NCBI GenBank assembly: GCA_009809945.1 | Contig: WTPW01001563.1 | Span: 8,129 to 72,128 of the forward strand | From: Gigaspora margarita | Taxonomy: Eukaryota > Glomeromycota > Glomeromycetes > Diversisporales > Gigasporaceae | Direction of reading: 5' to 3' | Length of the DNA: 64,000 nt | Shown: in pieces, positions 1-11,323 of the stretch | How positions within the stretch are numbered: position 1 is the stretch's first letter | Layout: the number at the start of each line of letters is the position of its first letter | Program-made: the position numbers and the translations under genes | Notes under the pieces: generated by a model | Seen by the model: only the letters and a program-made list of their open reading frames with translations | What the model was told of the DNA's origin: nothing | Database searches by the model: none

Positions 1-440
1 AAAAAAAAAACAAAGAGGTGAACAAAAAAAACAAAACGAACAAAAAAAACAAAGCAAATGAAAAAAAAAACAATGTAAAACTGAAGATCTAATTATAAAC
101 AAAGATCAATCTGATCTTGTAATACAGAGTTTGTAGATTATATTCAAATATCATCGAAATATTTAAATAATTTGAAAATATTAGTTCGGTACGATCTTGG
201 TATGACCCAGGTTACAAATTAGCTGATCCAGTTTGGTTTCCCAGGTCTAAAATATTTTGAAATATTTTGAAAAATATTTCAATACTATTTTCAAAATATT
301 TCGAAATTATTTTCGAAATATTTTGAAACCTGAAATATTTCAAAATATATTTCAAAATATTTTGAAATATATTGCGATATGCAAGATCTTTCGAAAGATT
401 TCGCATATGCGCAAGATCTTTTGAAAGATTTTGCTATATA
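1..440. repeat. Partial copy of dispersed repeat family K (A-rich tail end)
   Basis: The left edge is an A-rich track followed by a block with GATCTAAT..ATAAACAAAGATC, CTGATCTTGTAATACAG and CCCAGGTTACA. The same blocks recur near 5620-5960, 27690-27840 and 41690-41800, so this is the end of a long dispersed repeat cut by the window edge. The rest is many short AAATATTTTGAAA palindromic units. At about 379-434 a GCAAGATCTTTCGAAAG-type unit occurs twice in tandem. No coding potential is credible. Confidence 0.6.
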
Positions 441-894
441 AATTCACTGATGTTATAAGTTGTTGTATTAATAAAATTTTGCAGTATAGCCATTTAAAGT
501 TTGCATTTTCTTATAAGTTATTATAAGATTTACAATACAAAAATTGATTTTTTGAAGAACTTTTGTTTTGCCAATTTGGTCCCTTTTCACAGCACCTAGC
601 CCATATATATTTTTTGCAATTTAGATAACTACTGTACAAGCATATTTTTTCTTGTAATACAATGCGTACAACCTAGTCCCGACCAATAAAATTGATGAAA
701 TTCAAATTGCTAATCCTTTGTTAAAAAAAATAGTAAAAATAAAATACTATCTTATCATATCCGCTGATCGGCGTAATTGGGCCCTAAATATGCACCCTAA
801 AAATTTTTATGAACAACTTATTTGATTGGTTAATTATAAAAATTGTCCCTCAAAAATATTAACTGCATATATATATTTTTTTTGAGAATGAACA
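441..894. other. AT-rich intergenic DNA, nothing recognised
   Basis: No gene, no clear terminal repeat and no tandem structure seen. Confidence 0.5.
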
Positions 895-1610
895 TAGTAT
901 GGTAGTCAGAACGAATGTAATACAATACAGGGATTAGAACAGGACGTAATGTAGTAGTTAAAACAAAAAAAAACATGTATTAGTTAGAACTGAACGTACC
1001 GGTAATAGAGTAGATAGATTCTGAACATAGTGCAGTAGTTAGAACTAAATTACTAAAATAGTTTGAACTGAAACGAAAACAAACTAGTTTGAATTGAGAT
1101 ATAGCACATTAGTTTAAACTGGACATAGCATAATAGTTAGGTACTCAACACAGTATGATATTTAGATTCTGAACGTAACACAGTAGATCAATCACTGTAG
1201 TTTGAAATGAATATAGTGCAAACATAACATGGTAGTTAGATTCTGAACATAGCACTAGTTTGAACTGGTACATAGTATAGGAATTTGATTCTGGATAATT
1301 TGAATTTAGATAGAGCACGTTAGTTTGATTCTGAGCATAGCATAATAGATTGGATTAGAATATAGCATAATAGTTTGAATTGGGACATAGGACAGTAGTT
1401 TGAAATGGACAAAACATGGTAGTTTAAACTGAATAGTATAGTAGCTAGATTCCGGGCATAGCATGGTAGTTTGAACTAGTATATAGCACATTAGTTTAAT
1501 AGTTAAATTCTAGATATAGCAGATAATTAGGTACTGAATATAGCATGCTAGGTAGATTTTGGTTGCACGATAACTAATTTTTAGACATAGCGATAGATTA
1601 GATTTGGAGT
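895..1610. repeat. Degenerate minisatellite, ~27-bp unit, about 25 copies
   Basis: A diverged unit close to GAACATAGCATAGTAGTTAG followed by ATTCT or a variant repeats about every 25-30 bases for about 700 bp. Words such as TAGTTTGAACTG, GAACATAGC and GTAGTTAGATTC recur throughout. A 61-codon minus-strand frame inside it (1306-1491) is a by-product of the repeat. The copies differ enough to suggest an old array. Confidence 0.7.
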
Positions 1611-1728
1611 AATTGTAAAATATATTGTATTTCTTTTTTTATATTAATAAATTTGTGTCTATATCTAAGTAAATAAATAGATCGTGAATTCTGGTTCATA
1701 TCAGCTAAATCTAAAACTATTAGTTATA

Positions 1729-2480
1729 CAGTCGCACCCCCCTAAGTGCATACTCTTGGGACTGGGTATAAGTGTGCACTTAGAGAAGGTATGCATTTAT
1801 AGAATTAACTTAGATAGACAATCAAAAGTGAAGTTAATCACGTGATTCACTTTAACGCCTTTTATCCAAAAATAAACTACCCCATGATCGATAATAGTTG
1901 CTACATAGTAAAGTCCAAAGTTTATTATGTAAATCGATTTTAATCGCTTAAGCAAACTTGTTCAGAAGACCAAAATACATATACTCTGAAATTTTCATCA
2001 ATATTGAAGAACTTTTTATTATTTAGTTTTTAATTTTTACGTTCAACGAAAAATTAAATTTTTTTTAAAAAAATATATTCGTTGAACTTAAAAATTAAAA
2101 GTCAAATAATAAAAAGTATTCTGATTTTGATAAAAATTTCAGTATATATTTATTTTGTTCGTCCAAACAAGTTTACTTAAGTGATAATATTCGATTTGCT
2201 TAGTAAAATATAGACTTTACTATATAACAACTATTGGCGATTAGGCAAAAATTGATTATATTCGAAAATAAGCTATAAAAAATCCAGTATTATTATTGGC
2301 TAACTTTAAAATTAATCATGTGCATGCATTTACGGGGATGCATATATATATATGGAACTCCAAATCTCATGCATATGCAAAATATAGAGGGTGACTAAGT
2401 TCCAAGCTCGGGACCAAGCTATAGTTTGCATATAGGGAGGGTTTGCACTTAGGGAGTGTGCACTTAGGGGAGTGCGACTG
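1729..2480. mobile_element. TA-flanked inverted-repeat element, CAGTCGCAC family (Tc1/mariner-like MITE)
   Basis: The left end reads CAGTCGCACCCCCCTAAGTG and the right end reads CACTTAGGGGAGTGCGACTG. Both are preceded or followed by TA (1727-1728 and 2481-2482), the duplication made by Tc1/mariner transposases. The 752-bp interior holds a diverged copy of the AAGCTACC foldback family (about 1858-2285). There is no transposase frame, so the element is non-autonomous. A second left end of the family lies at 54252. Confidence 0.8.
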
Positions 2481-2850
2481 TAATTCGTAAGCATTATTGA
2501 CTTAATTCCTAAAGTCTTTCAGCGATTCTACATATTTTTTATATTAAAATGAGTTGTTTTACATTGTTTTAATATCTGTATATCATTTGAATTTATTTTT
2601 AATAAATTATCAAAAATTTAAACAATTCATCACTACACGTTTCAGAATCTACCCATAAATTTTGTAATATTTCTATTAGATCTATTTAAAACGCTAATTA
2701 TCGTGGCCCCATCAATAATAGGNATATTTTAAATGAATAGTATATGTGAAAATTTACTAAGTACTACTAGCCNATATANCAGTTGTACTTTTTCACTAAA
2801 TTTTTGAATATACCCAACCGCGAAAATATAATTGCTGCCATCACATAATA

Positions 2851-3043
2851 CAACTTACTCTTGTTATAGTGAAGTCTCCAGGCTGAAAAAAAAAAATCTT
2901 AACTATAGATTATATCGAGAGAATACTAATATGTACAGTACTTCACTATATCGAGTTGAAGTTTAATAATTTCAAATTCAAAAATTCTTTATAGCGAATC
3001 TTCACTATAACGAGAGTTCACTATAATGAGATAAACTTTGTTG
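2851..3043. mobile_element. Small inverted-repeat element (~193 bp)
   Basis: The left end CAACTTACTCTTGTTATAG is mirrored by CTATAATGAGATAAACTTTG at the right. Internal motifs TATAGTGAAG, TTCACTATA and ACTATAACGAGAG repeat in both orientations. TA precedes the left end; the right flank is TG rather than TA, so the duplication is only half supported. Confidence 0.5.
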
Positions 3044-3639
3044 TGAATATTGTTGGTAAAATGTTACATTCTCAAAAAGTATTTTAAATTGTATAAATAC
3101 CTGTCTTGTATATGTTGCGATTCTTCATGTCTATCTACCTTCTATATAAGTTGCTATAATTTAATTTAGCTTCTTTTAAACAGTAGGCTAATAAGTTTTT
3201 TAAAATATAATCTAAACGGCTTAAATAAACCTACAAAAATTTAAATGCATTTTTGTACGTACAGAAATAGAAGTTATACGACTTATTTTGATATTAAGAT
3301 TTTTCTTTGGCTGCTATTATTATTTTTTGATCAGGAAAAAATATTTTCTGATCAAAAGAGCCAACCTAAGAAGCAATATACTTGTAAAGTTTTAAAGTAG
3401 ATTATTATGTGACTTACCGGAAGTTTTATAATACTGTTTTTTTTTACTTTATTTGATATATAAAATTCATTAATTTGATTGGATAATTTTATCACAAATT
3501 TGGGGTAGTGTGCAGATCGGCCCATATGTAATATTAAATCAAATCAAGCTAAACACTTTCACGTTCTTAATTTTTTTTTAAATCTATTTATAAAAAAGTT
3601 ATAGCAAGTTGAAGTTATAGTATTTTATAAATAAAGATG

Positions 3640-3842
3640 AAATTTGGCCACCTTTAATATATATAAAAAAGCAAATTTGGCCTTTTAAAAATTTAAATTT
3701 GGCCACTTTATATATATTAAAAATTTAAATTTGGCCACTTTATATATTAAAAATTTAAATTTGGCCACTTTATATATAAATATTCACTAAATTTTCAAAT
3801 TGGCCTCTTTATATATATAAAAAATAAAATCTGAATTTGGCT
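3640..3842. repeat. Tandem repeat with ~30-bp unit, five to six copies
   Basis: The unit AAATTTGGCCACTTTATATA plus TTAAAAATTT repeats with small length changes. The last copies are diverged (TTGGCCTC, TTGGCTGC). No gene. Confidence 0.75.
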
Positions 3843-4199
3843 GCTAAAAATTTTTATTGGTTGGGTCTAGGTTGTACACACTATACAATATTAGTGAATT
3901 ATATATACGTAATCTTACATAAGATATTACGGTCCGTAATATTACGAAAATCTTACGATCGATGTAGCATATTACGTAATATGTTACATTATATTATAGT
4001 AATATTACGGTTATTATTTCGAATTATTTCAAAATATATTGCGAAATATTACGAAATAGACCAAATAAAAAAATTTCCTCCTCTATAGGGGTTGCGTACT
4101 CATGCAGATCAATAAACTAATACGCACAGGAGATAATATTTTGATATTTTCGCATTATTTCGCAATATTAAAATTTTTTTTTTAAAAAATAAATAAACG

Positions 4200-6110
4200 G
4201 TATTCATATTCACATAATCATGCTTTTTTACAGGTTTTCGCACGGTTTCGCAATTTATTATAAAATTTTATATTTATTATTATTATATATTATACATTAT
4301 AATTAATTTTATTAAATATACATTTTTAATTAATCTTATATTTTTATATAGTATTATTTTTACATTATTACAAATATTTAAACTACTTTTGCACTTCGTC
4401 GCATCTAATTCTATTACTATATACAAAAAACTAACCCTATACACTTATTTTTGCTCACCTTACAGTTAGCTATTACCTTCACTTTTTTGTTTTCTATCGT
4501 CTTCACTTTGGTTATTTTTTTGTTTTGGCTATAACCTTCGTTTCGCTCTCTTTTTCTAAATATTTCAAAAAAGTGAAAAAATAAAAAAAAACATTTCTCA
4601 AAAGTGTTGGTGTTTTTGCAAATTGCCAGAGAAATCTAATATGTTCTTGCAAAGTGCCAGAGAAGTTAAAATTGGTATTCTTGTAAAGTGCCAGAAAAGT
4701 CACAAAGTATCGAAGAAGTTAGAAATAAATAAAATAAAAAAAATAAGTAAAAAAAAAACAAACAAATGAAAAAACAAAAACTATAAGCAAACTAATAAAT
4801 AAAAATAAACAAAGCCCCAAATCTTCATTTCTCTGAAGTAAGAGTTCACGTTCTTGAAATTCAAAAATTGCAAAAGCTACATTAATGTTCTTGCAAAGTG
4901 CCAGAAAAGTTAAAGTTGGTATTCTTGTAAAGTGCTGAAAAAGTCGCAAAGTGTTGAAGAAGTCAGGAATAAATAAAATAAAAAAAAATAAGTAAAAAAA
5001 AAAAAATTGAAAAAACAAAAACTATAAGCAAACTAATAAAAAAAAATAAATGAAGCCCCAAATTTTCATTTCTCTGAAGTAAAAGTTCGCATTCTTGCAA
5101 ATTCAGAAATTGCGAAAGCTATATTAATATTCTTGCAAAATGCTAAAAAAGTCGTGAAGTGCCAGAAAAGTCTGGATTGGTTTCTTGCAAAGCACCAGAA
5201 AGTAAGGGTTCTTTTCTTACAAAATACCAGAATAAAATAAATTAATAACCCAAATTTAAAAAAACAAAAACAAATTATATCAAATGAAAAAATAAATAAA
5301 GTCCTAACTAAATTTTTATTTCTTTAAAGAAGCGTTCTTGAAATTTTAGAATTGCTAGAGACATCAGTTGTATGTTCTTGCAAAGTATCAGAAGTTTGGG
5401 TTGGCCTGCAAAGGTTTCGAAAAGTTGTTTGTTTTTTTGAAAGGTGTTCTTGTAAAGTGCCAAAATAAAAATAAGATGAAAAAAATTAAAAAATAAATAA
5501 ATAAAAAAAAATTGAAAAAAACAAAATGAAAACAAAAAAAACCGAAACAAAAACAAAAAGCAAAACAAAAATAAAAAATGAATAAAAACAAAAAAAGTAA
5601 AAAAAAAAAAAAAAATAAAAGATCTAATTATAAACAAAAGATATAATCTGATCTTGTAGTACAGAAAGTAAACTTTATCAAACTATTTCAAAAAATTAGT
5701 CTAATGCATAATCCAGGTTACAGATCTACCAATCTAGCTTGGTTTTCTAGTCCTAAAATATAGGTTGGCTTGTACAAGGTTTCGAAAAGTTGGTTGTTTT
5801 CTTGCAAAGGTTTGTGTTCTTGTAAAGTGCAAAAAGCAAAAAAAAAACAAAATAGATCTAATTATAAACAAAAGATCTAATCTGATCTTGTAGTACAGTA
5901 TTTGAACTATTTTGAACTATTTCGAAAAAGCAGTCTAATGCACGATCCAGGTTACAGATCTACTGATCCTAGTCCTAAAATATTTTGAAAGGGGTTCAAA
6001 ATATTTCGTAATATATTTCAAAATATTTCAAAATTATTTTTGAATATTTCGAAAATGTGATATTTCAAAATATTTCAAAATATATTACAGAATATTTTGC
6101 TTATATTACG
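4200..6110. repeat. Dispersed repeat family K, long copy
   Basis: About 1.9 kb of A-rich DNA is built from recurring blocks: TTCTTGCAAAGTGCCAGA, GAAATAAATAAAATAAAA, CATTTCTCTGAAGTAAAAGT and the GATCTAATTATAAAC and CCAGGTTACAGATCTAC end block. The same order of blocks appears at 26280-27890 and 38390-39960. Inside, the GTTCTTGCAAAGTGCC block repeats several times, so the family has an internal tandem structure. The minus-strand frames here encode only Phe/Leu/Tyr-rich strings from A-tracts and are not credible genes. Confidence 0.65.
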
Positions 6111-6341
6111 GTTCGTAAGACTTTACATAAGATTACACTATTATAAATTTACTAATGAATTAGCAATATTCGAAAAAGTTTTTGTTCAACTTTTTGATTA
6201 TTAAAACTTTATTAATTTTGCAATTATTTTTAGTTTTAGTAGGTTAGAAAATATTGGCAAATTTGTGAAATTGATTTTGAATTAATTTTAAATTATATTC
6301 TCTATAATACTCTAAATTTTAGTAATAAGTAATTAATGTTA

Positions 6342-6545
6342 CAGATTATAATAAAATCAGATTATAATAAAATTTAGGGTTTCAATTTAAAAATATAAGC
6401 ACTACTAAATCTATCTATACTTTTTTTTAAATAACCCTAACCCTAAAACCTAACTTAACTATAAAAAAAATCTAACAAAAAAGGCCCAAAAAATTTTTAA
6501 AAATTAGTCATAAAATAAGTTATAATCTGATTTCATTATAATCTG
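6342..6545. mobile_element. 204-bp TA-flanked inverted-repeat element with telomere-like core
   Basis: The ends are CAGATTATAATAAAATCAG and CTGATTTCATTATAATCTG, flanked by TA on each side (6340-6341 and 6546-6547). The middle contains AACCCTAACCCTAAAACC. It abuts the next element (6548) with a shared TA. Confidence 0.75.
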
Positions 6546-7046
6546 TACAGTAATTACCTATATAATTACATCTAATACTGTGGTTTATATTATATGATCA
6601 TATAGAAGTAAATATTATAATCACAAATAGTTGCTACATATAAAAGTCCAAATTATACTAAGTAAATCAACTTTTATACATTAAGTAAAGTTGTTTGGAA
6701 ACAAATTATATATATTCTAAAAGTTTCATATAATTTGAACAAACTTTTATTAATTAATTTCTTTACATTATGTTAAACAAAAAATATAAATTGTTTTTTG
6801 TTCAACATATAATAAAAAACAAATTAATAATAGTTTGTCAAAATTCCAGAATATGTATAATTTGCATGTTAAATAGCTTTCTTAATGTATTAATTGATTT
6901 ACTTACCATAGATTCCCAAAAATAAGCTACCCTTTTGTTTTGACCAAAAAACCCAAAAACTTATTTACTCAAAATAAGCTACTCCCACAATCAATAATAG
7001 TCACTACATAGTAAAGTCCAGATTTTACTATGTAAATCGATGATAA

Positions 7047-7578
7047 GGGGGCATCCATAAATAACGTTATGTACCCCTACATAGTAGCTCTTGACCCCCC
7101 CTCTACTATATAAAAAAATTTTTAAAAATCTGTATGTTTATATATAAAATTTTACAAAAACTTGAATATATAATGACCCAGTGATCTAATTTGGATGATT
7201 TTGGTACCATTCGATTCGTCTCTATGAGACAAATCCAATGGTACCAAAATCATTTCATTTGGATCACTGGATCACGTTTTATTAACGAAATACTATTGAT
7301 TTTATAGTAATTTTATAAGAAAACATAATAACCAATAGTATTTCGTTAATAAAACGTGATCCAGTGATCCAAATCAAATAAAATTGGTACCATTCGATTC
7401 CTCTCCTCGAGACGGTTCGAATGGTACCAAAATCATCCAACTTGAACCACTGGGTCAAGTTTTAGACAAATTTTTATAAAAAAATTGCATTATGTTAGGG
7501 GGACCCCCCTACATATTGGAAAATCGTTATATTTTGGGGGACCCCCCCTCAAGCATAACGTTATTTATTGATGCCCCC
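7047..7578. mobile_element. Family B element, 532 bp, 3-bp target duplication (PIF/Harbinger-like)
   Basis: The termini are GGGGGCATCCATAAATAACG and CGTTATTTATTGATGCCCCC. TAA stands on both sides (7044-7046 and 7579-7581). A second copy of exactly 532 bp lies at 44337-44868 with ATA on both sides. Inside, the GATTTTGGTACCATTCGA motif repeats four times in both orientations, giving a strong foldback. The 3-bp duplication suggests PIF/Harbinger mobilisation; this is inference. Confidence 0.8.
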
Positions 7579-7868
7579 TAATCATTTAAGTAAACTTATT
7601 AAGAAGATCAAAATATATACAGTAAAATTTTTAGCAAAATTAAAGAACATTTTATTATTTGACTTTTGACTTTTATGTTCGACAAAAAAAGTAAAATTTT
7701 TTAAAAAAGTATATTTGACAAACGTAAAAATTAAAAGTAAATAATAAAAAATTTTCCAATTTGGATAAAAATTTCAAAGTATATGCATTTAAGTCTTCTG
7801 AACAAGTTTACTTAAGCAATTATAATCGATTTATTTAGTAAAATTTGGACTTCACTATGTAGCAACTA

Positions 7869-8052
7869 CAGTCTAACCCCGCTATAGTCACACTATCTGG
7901 CAGAAACTTGACGTGGCTATAGCGAGAGAAACATAATAATAGTCACATTATGTGATTATAGCAAGAGTTAATTTTATATTACTGCAAATGATCGGTATAT
8001 AGTCTTAAGAAAATGTGACTATTTCAAATGTGACTATAGCGGGGTTAGACTG
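7869..8052. mobile_element. Family C element, 184-bp TA-flanked MITE
   Basis: The ends are CAGTCTAACCCCGCTATAGT and ACTATAGCGGGGTTAGACTG, a nearly perfect inverted repeat, with TA at 7867-7868 and 8053-8054. It interrupts element A between GTAGCAAC and CGATCGC. It is too short to code and must be mobilised in trans. Confidence 0.85.
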
Positions 8053-8349
8053 TACTTGCGATCGCTAAAAACTAAATTTAATTCAAAACAATAACAAAAT
8101 ATAGCTTACTTTCGGGAATCTATAGTAGTAAAATTTAGACTTTTATAAATAATATTGTGGTTATATGATATAAGATTATTTTACTAATAAAAAAATCTCA
8201 AAAAACTTCTAAAAAATGTGATAGTAATTATAACTATTTGTGATTATATAAAGGTATTTTTTATATAAAAAAAATGGTAGTTAAAATTTTGTGTGATTAT
8301 ATAGAGGTTGTGACTATAGAGGAGATGATTGTAGAGGAGGAAGATAGTA

Positions 8350-9340
8350 TATAATAAAAAAATTTTATTTGTTTGTTACTAAAATTAAAGTATTACAAAA
8401 AGCATAATTTAAAATTAATTCAGAACCAATTTCACAAATCCACTAATATAATAGAGATTAAATATTATGCTAAGTATTTAAACTTCTAATTCTATAGTAC
8501 TAGATAGCAAAAAATATATAATTTTTTTAAAAAATACCAAATTTTGAGATTTATACTCAAACCTGATTGGCTATTTTTGTATAACAAGATTCTGATTAGT
8601 TAAAAATCTATAAAAACAATTTTTTTATATAGTTAAGTTAATAAAAATCAACAAACTTTTTTATAATAAAAATTTTTTGAAACTTTGAACAGAAATAATT
8701 TAACAAAAATTTAATAAAAAATTTTTTAAATTAATTTTATGAACCTATAGAATTAATTTAAAAAAAAAATTTTAACAAATTTGATCAAGTTTTTGTTAAA
8801 TAATCTGAATTTAAACTTTTAAAAAAATTACTAAAAAAATTTTGCTTGATTTCTATTAACTTACTCCCATATATTAAATACCAATTTTTGATTACATATA
8901 AACTTTAGGCTCTAATAACTTCTTAAATTTATAATAAAAATAAAAATCTATTCTAACAGAATCATAGCTTAGACTAAAAACAACAAATCTGTAGAACAGT
9001 TTAAAATCATTTGTTTGTAAGTTACTACTATAGGAACCAGAAACCCGTATAAGTCCAGAGCTCATAACGATAATTTTAGTATTAGTGAAAAATCTGGTCA
9101 CGTACACATGTCACAGATCACATTTTTCAGGGGCACTGCAGACGGAAAATGCGAAACTACGGTTTTGATATTTTTATTATGAATTCATCAAAATCGGGAT
9201 TTCGGTCATCAAAGCGCATAAAATATAAGCCCTTCGCTTCGCTCCGGACAATAAGCATTTTTATATTTTATATGTAGCTTTAAGTCTTAGTAGCACAAGT
9301 AAAATTGAATACTTTAACAGATTTTAATCTTTGTAATACC
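8350..9340. other. AT-rich intergenic DNA with one dispersed block
   Basis: Mostly AT-rich with no gene seen. At about 9130-9265 a block (CAGACGGAAAATGCGAAACT ... CTTCGCTCCGGACAATAAG) matches 17110-17240, so this is a dispersed repeat of unknown type. Confidence 0.5.
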
Positions 9341-9344
9341 CTGC

Positions 9345-9595
9345 CTTACTATTTGTTGTTCATGCCTACCTTCATTATAATTTTCCACGAGATCATACCA
9401 TGACCGGGAATCTTCCATGGGAAGATTCCCAGTCACAAATAATCACGTGAAAATTATAATGAAGGTATGCATGAACAACGTAAGTCAGGGTAAAAATTAC
9501 AGCAGAGATTCCCGATGATCATATGATGCAGATGGCCCGAAGGGTCATCTGTATCCTATGATCATCGGGAATCTCTGCTGTAATTTTTAAACTCC
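9345..9595. repeat. Two adjacent long palindromes
   Basis: The first (about 9345-9500) mirrors TTCATGCCTACCTTCATTAT and ATAATGAAGGTATGCATGAA around a TCTTCCATGGGAAGA centre. The second (about 9501-9595) mirrors ATTACAGCAGAGATTCCCGA and TCGGGAATCTCTGCTGTAAT around GGCCCGAAGGGTC. The end of a related unit (ATCATTGGAAATCTCTGCTA) lies near 24850. These are probably short foldback elements. Confidence 0.7.
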
Positions 9596-10249
9596 CAGGA
9601 AATTAATAATACTAATACAACGTTTCAAATATTGTAACTCTTTAATAAAGATTCTAATTTGGTATTTAAATAAATAAAAACCTTTAACTACCCTTTGTTA
9701 GGTTAATCCGCAGCATTTAATATTAAATTATAAAAATTAAATTTTATTTTTGTTAAATTTAAAATTAGTTTTTAGTTTATTTTTTTAGTTAAATATTAAG
9801 CTCCGTGCTGTACATTTAACTAGTTTTGTATAATTTCACGTAATGTGATGATTACTTAGTTGTTTGCTTTTGTAAAAAGAACTCAGGATGGCAGATCAGT
9901 ATAGTACAGGCCGATTTTTAAACTTTGCACCATACTAATCTATACTGATTCGATACCTGCGATTTTTTAATATACAAGCCGGTCGCGGTCGGACCGTTTT
10001 GTATCTCCAGTAATAAACCTAGTCTATAAAAGTTTTTTTTTTTTAAGCAATTCGAAATATTTATTATTATCAATTACAAGTTGCTTAAGTTGTATTTACA
10101 GTACTTATGTTATAATTTAAAAATAGATCAATTAAGAACCTGATCGATGTTATAAATGTTCTAAAGTAAATTAGAATCAAGTGTTATAATGTCAGCTAAT
10201 GAAAGTATTTCACGCTATATGCAAAATTCATCTCGCACGATGGACATCT

Positions 10250-11323
10250 CTAATTGTATATATCTAAAATAGTTAAATCACCTTGTGAAGGTTTCGAATC
10301 ACAAAAGCTTAGTTCTTTTAAAGTTTCGCCGTAATTTTTGACAATTTGTTTTAAATCGCTTCTGGCTGTATCAGATCCTAAAACCGTAATACGCATGTTT
10401 TCAAGTCTTGAAAATCTAGTTTTAGATAACGTTGAAAGTATCAACTGGTTATATGATTTGGTTGAATTTTCTAAATCAATGAAAACATCTAAAGTTTTCA
10501 AATTTGTAAACAATTCAAGTGATTCCACAGCTTCAAGGTCTCCAATGCTTGCGAGAAGACAAAGTTCATTTAAGGAGTTAGCTTGTTCTTTTAATGCTAA
10601 TACAACTGATGAAATATCTTGTTCATTTGAGGCTAATGCAAAGTTCTTTAAATTTTTTTGCTTTTTAATAATCTCTGGTAATAACGTTTTCATAAGTTCT
10701 GGTTGTTTTATATTTCTTAGATCAAGCTCAAGTGTAGAGATATTGTTACAAGTATTTAATATATATTTCCAAAATGTACAAATATCGATCAAAAATTCGG
10801 GTCGTTTTATGCAAAGGTGTGTAATTTTTTTAGAGTTATTTAAAAAAAGCTGGCAAATATGTGTTAACAACATCATGGTAAGTTCATCAAATAAATCTTC
10901 AAATTCTTCATAAGGGAAGAAACTTGGTAACCATTCTCCAGCAAAATTCAAAAGCCACCTCTCAACTAATTCACGTAAATTATCAATATCAAGCTGTTCT
11001 AAAAAAGTTGCATAATTGTATGTCGATTTTTGACAAGCTGCTATTGCTGTTGATAAACTTTTTGCAAAAACCGAAATCGATTCTGCATCAAATAAAGAAA
11101 CATACGCTGAAATAATCATCATATGTTTAGGTGGTTTTTTCACTTCATACAAGAATGATGCAAACGGTGCTTTCCACAAATGCTTCAAGCCAATTGAACA
11201 CCAGAAACGATTCACGAGTACCATCGATCGTTGTGTGATAACATCTGGATAAGCTGCGATAAAAAAGTTTTCAATAATTTCGGGAATTAAAAGTGCTTTT
11301 GACATGACAATTGGATGAAACAA
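10250..11323 (-). CDS. F-box/LRR-like protein
   Basis: Single-exon frame of 357 codons. The N-terminus (PEIIENFFIAAYPDVITQRS, then VLVNRFWCSIGLKHLWKAPF) has the pattern of the F-box-like domain of the very large F-box family of arbuscular mycorrhizal fungi: a Pro-Glu-Ile start, then LVN-x-x-W-C and L-W. The remainder has spaced LxxLxL stretches (for example ISTLELDLRN, FTNLKTLDVF, LENMRITVLG, TLKELSFCDS) as in degenerate leucine-rich repeats. Such proteins usually hold substrates for SCF ubiquitin ligases; the partner is unknown. Met-7 (MSKALLIPE) is an equally good start. The frame ends at a TAG (10250-10252) and stays open for 17 more codons (RCPSCEMNFAYSVKYFH), so the stop may be a recent nonsense change. 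A 191-codon plus-strand frame is its shadow. Confidence 0.8.
   Translation of the reverse strand: MFHPIVMSKALLIPEIIENFFIAAYPDVITQRSMVLVNRFWCSIGLKHLWKAPFASFLYEVKKPPKHMMIISAYVSLFDAESISVFAKSLSTAIAACQKSTYNYATFLEQLDIDNLRELVERWLLNFAGEWLPSFFPYEEFEDLFDELTMMLLTHICQLFLNNSKKITHLCIKRPEFLIDICTFWKYILNTCNNISTLELDLRNIKQPELMKTLLPEIIKKQKNLKNFALASNEQDISSVVLALKEQANSLNELCLLASIGDLEAVESLELFTNLKTLDVFIDLENSTKSYNQLILSTLSKTRFSRLENMRITVLGSDTARSDLKQIVKNYGETLKELSFCDSKPSQGDLTILDIYN

Larger units (their letters stand above)
6906..8125. mobile_element. Family A element (CCATA...AATAAGCTACC), nested in D
   Basis: The left end CCATAGATTCCCAAAAATAA is mirrored by TTTCGGGAATCTATAG, with TA at 6904-6905 and 8126-8127. Copies occur at 20610-21156 and about 45130-45791, and a diverged one at 1858-2285. 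The inner part is a long imperfect palindrome around AGTAAAGTCC...GGACTTTACT. Removing elements B and C leaves about 500 bp, close to the 547 bp of the copy at 20610. Confidence 0.75.
6548..8347. mobile_element. Family D inverted-repeat element, host of three nested insertions
   Basis: The left end is TA then CAGTAATTACCTATATAATT; the right end is GAGGAGGAAGATAG then TA. A cleaner copy at 40170-41242 has CAGTTATCCTCCCCTATAAT and GGAGGAAGACTG. The interior is itself a diverged foldback (CTACATATAAAAGTCC and similar). Element A (6906-8125) sits inside it, and elements B (7047-7578) and C (7869-8052) sit inside A. No transposase frame is visible. Confidence 0.75.

Noticed and set aside
3640..3842. 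CRISPR-like array
   Set aside because: The repeats are contiguous without unique spacers, so it is a simple tandem repeat; the genome is eukaryotic.
4719..5637. Minus-strand Phe/Leu/Tyr-rich membrane-like proteins
   Set aside because: They are A-tract translations inside repeat K; the same strings recur in other copies with different stops.
10338..10913. 191-codon plus-strand frame
   Set aside because: Antisense shadow of the F-box gene.
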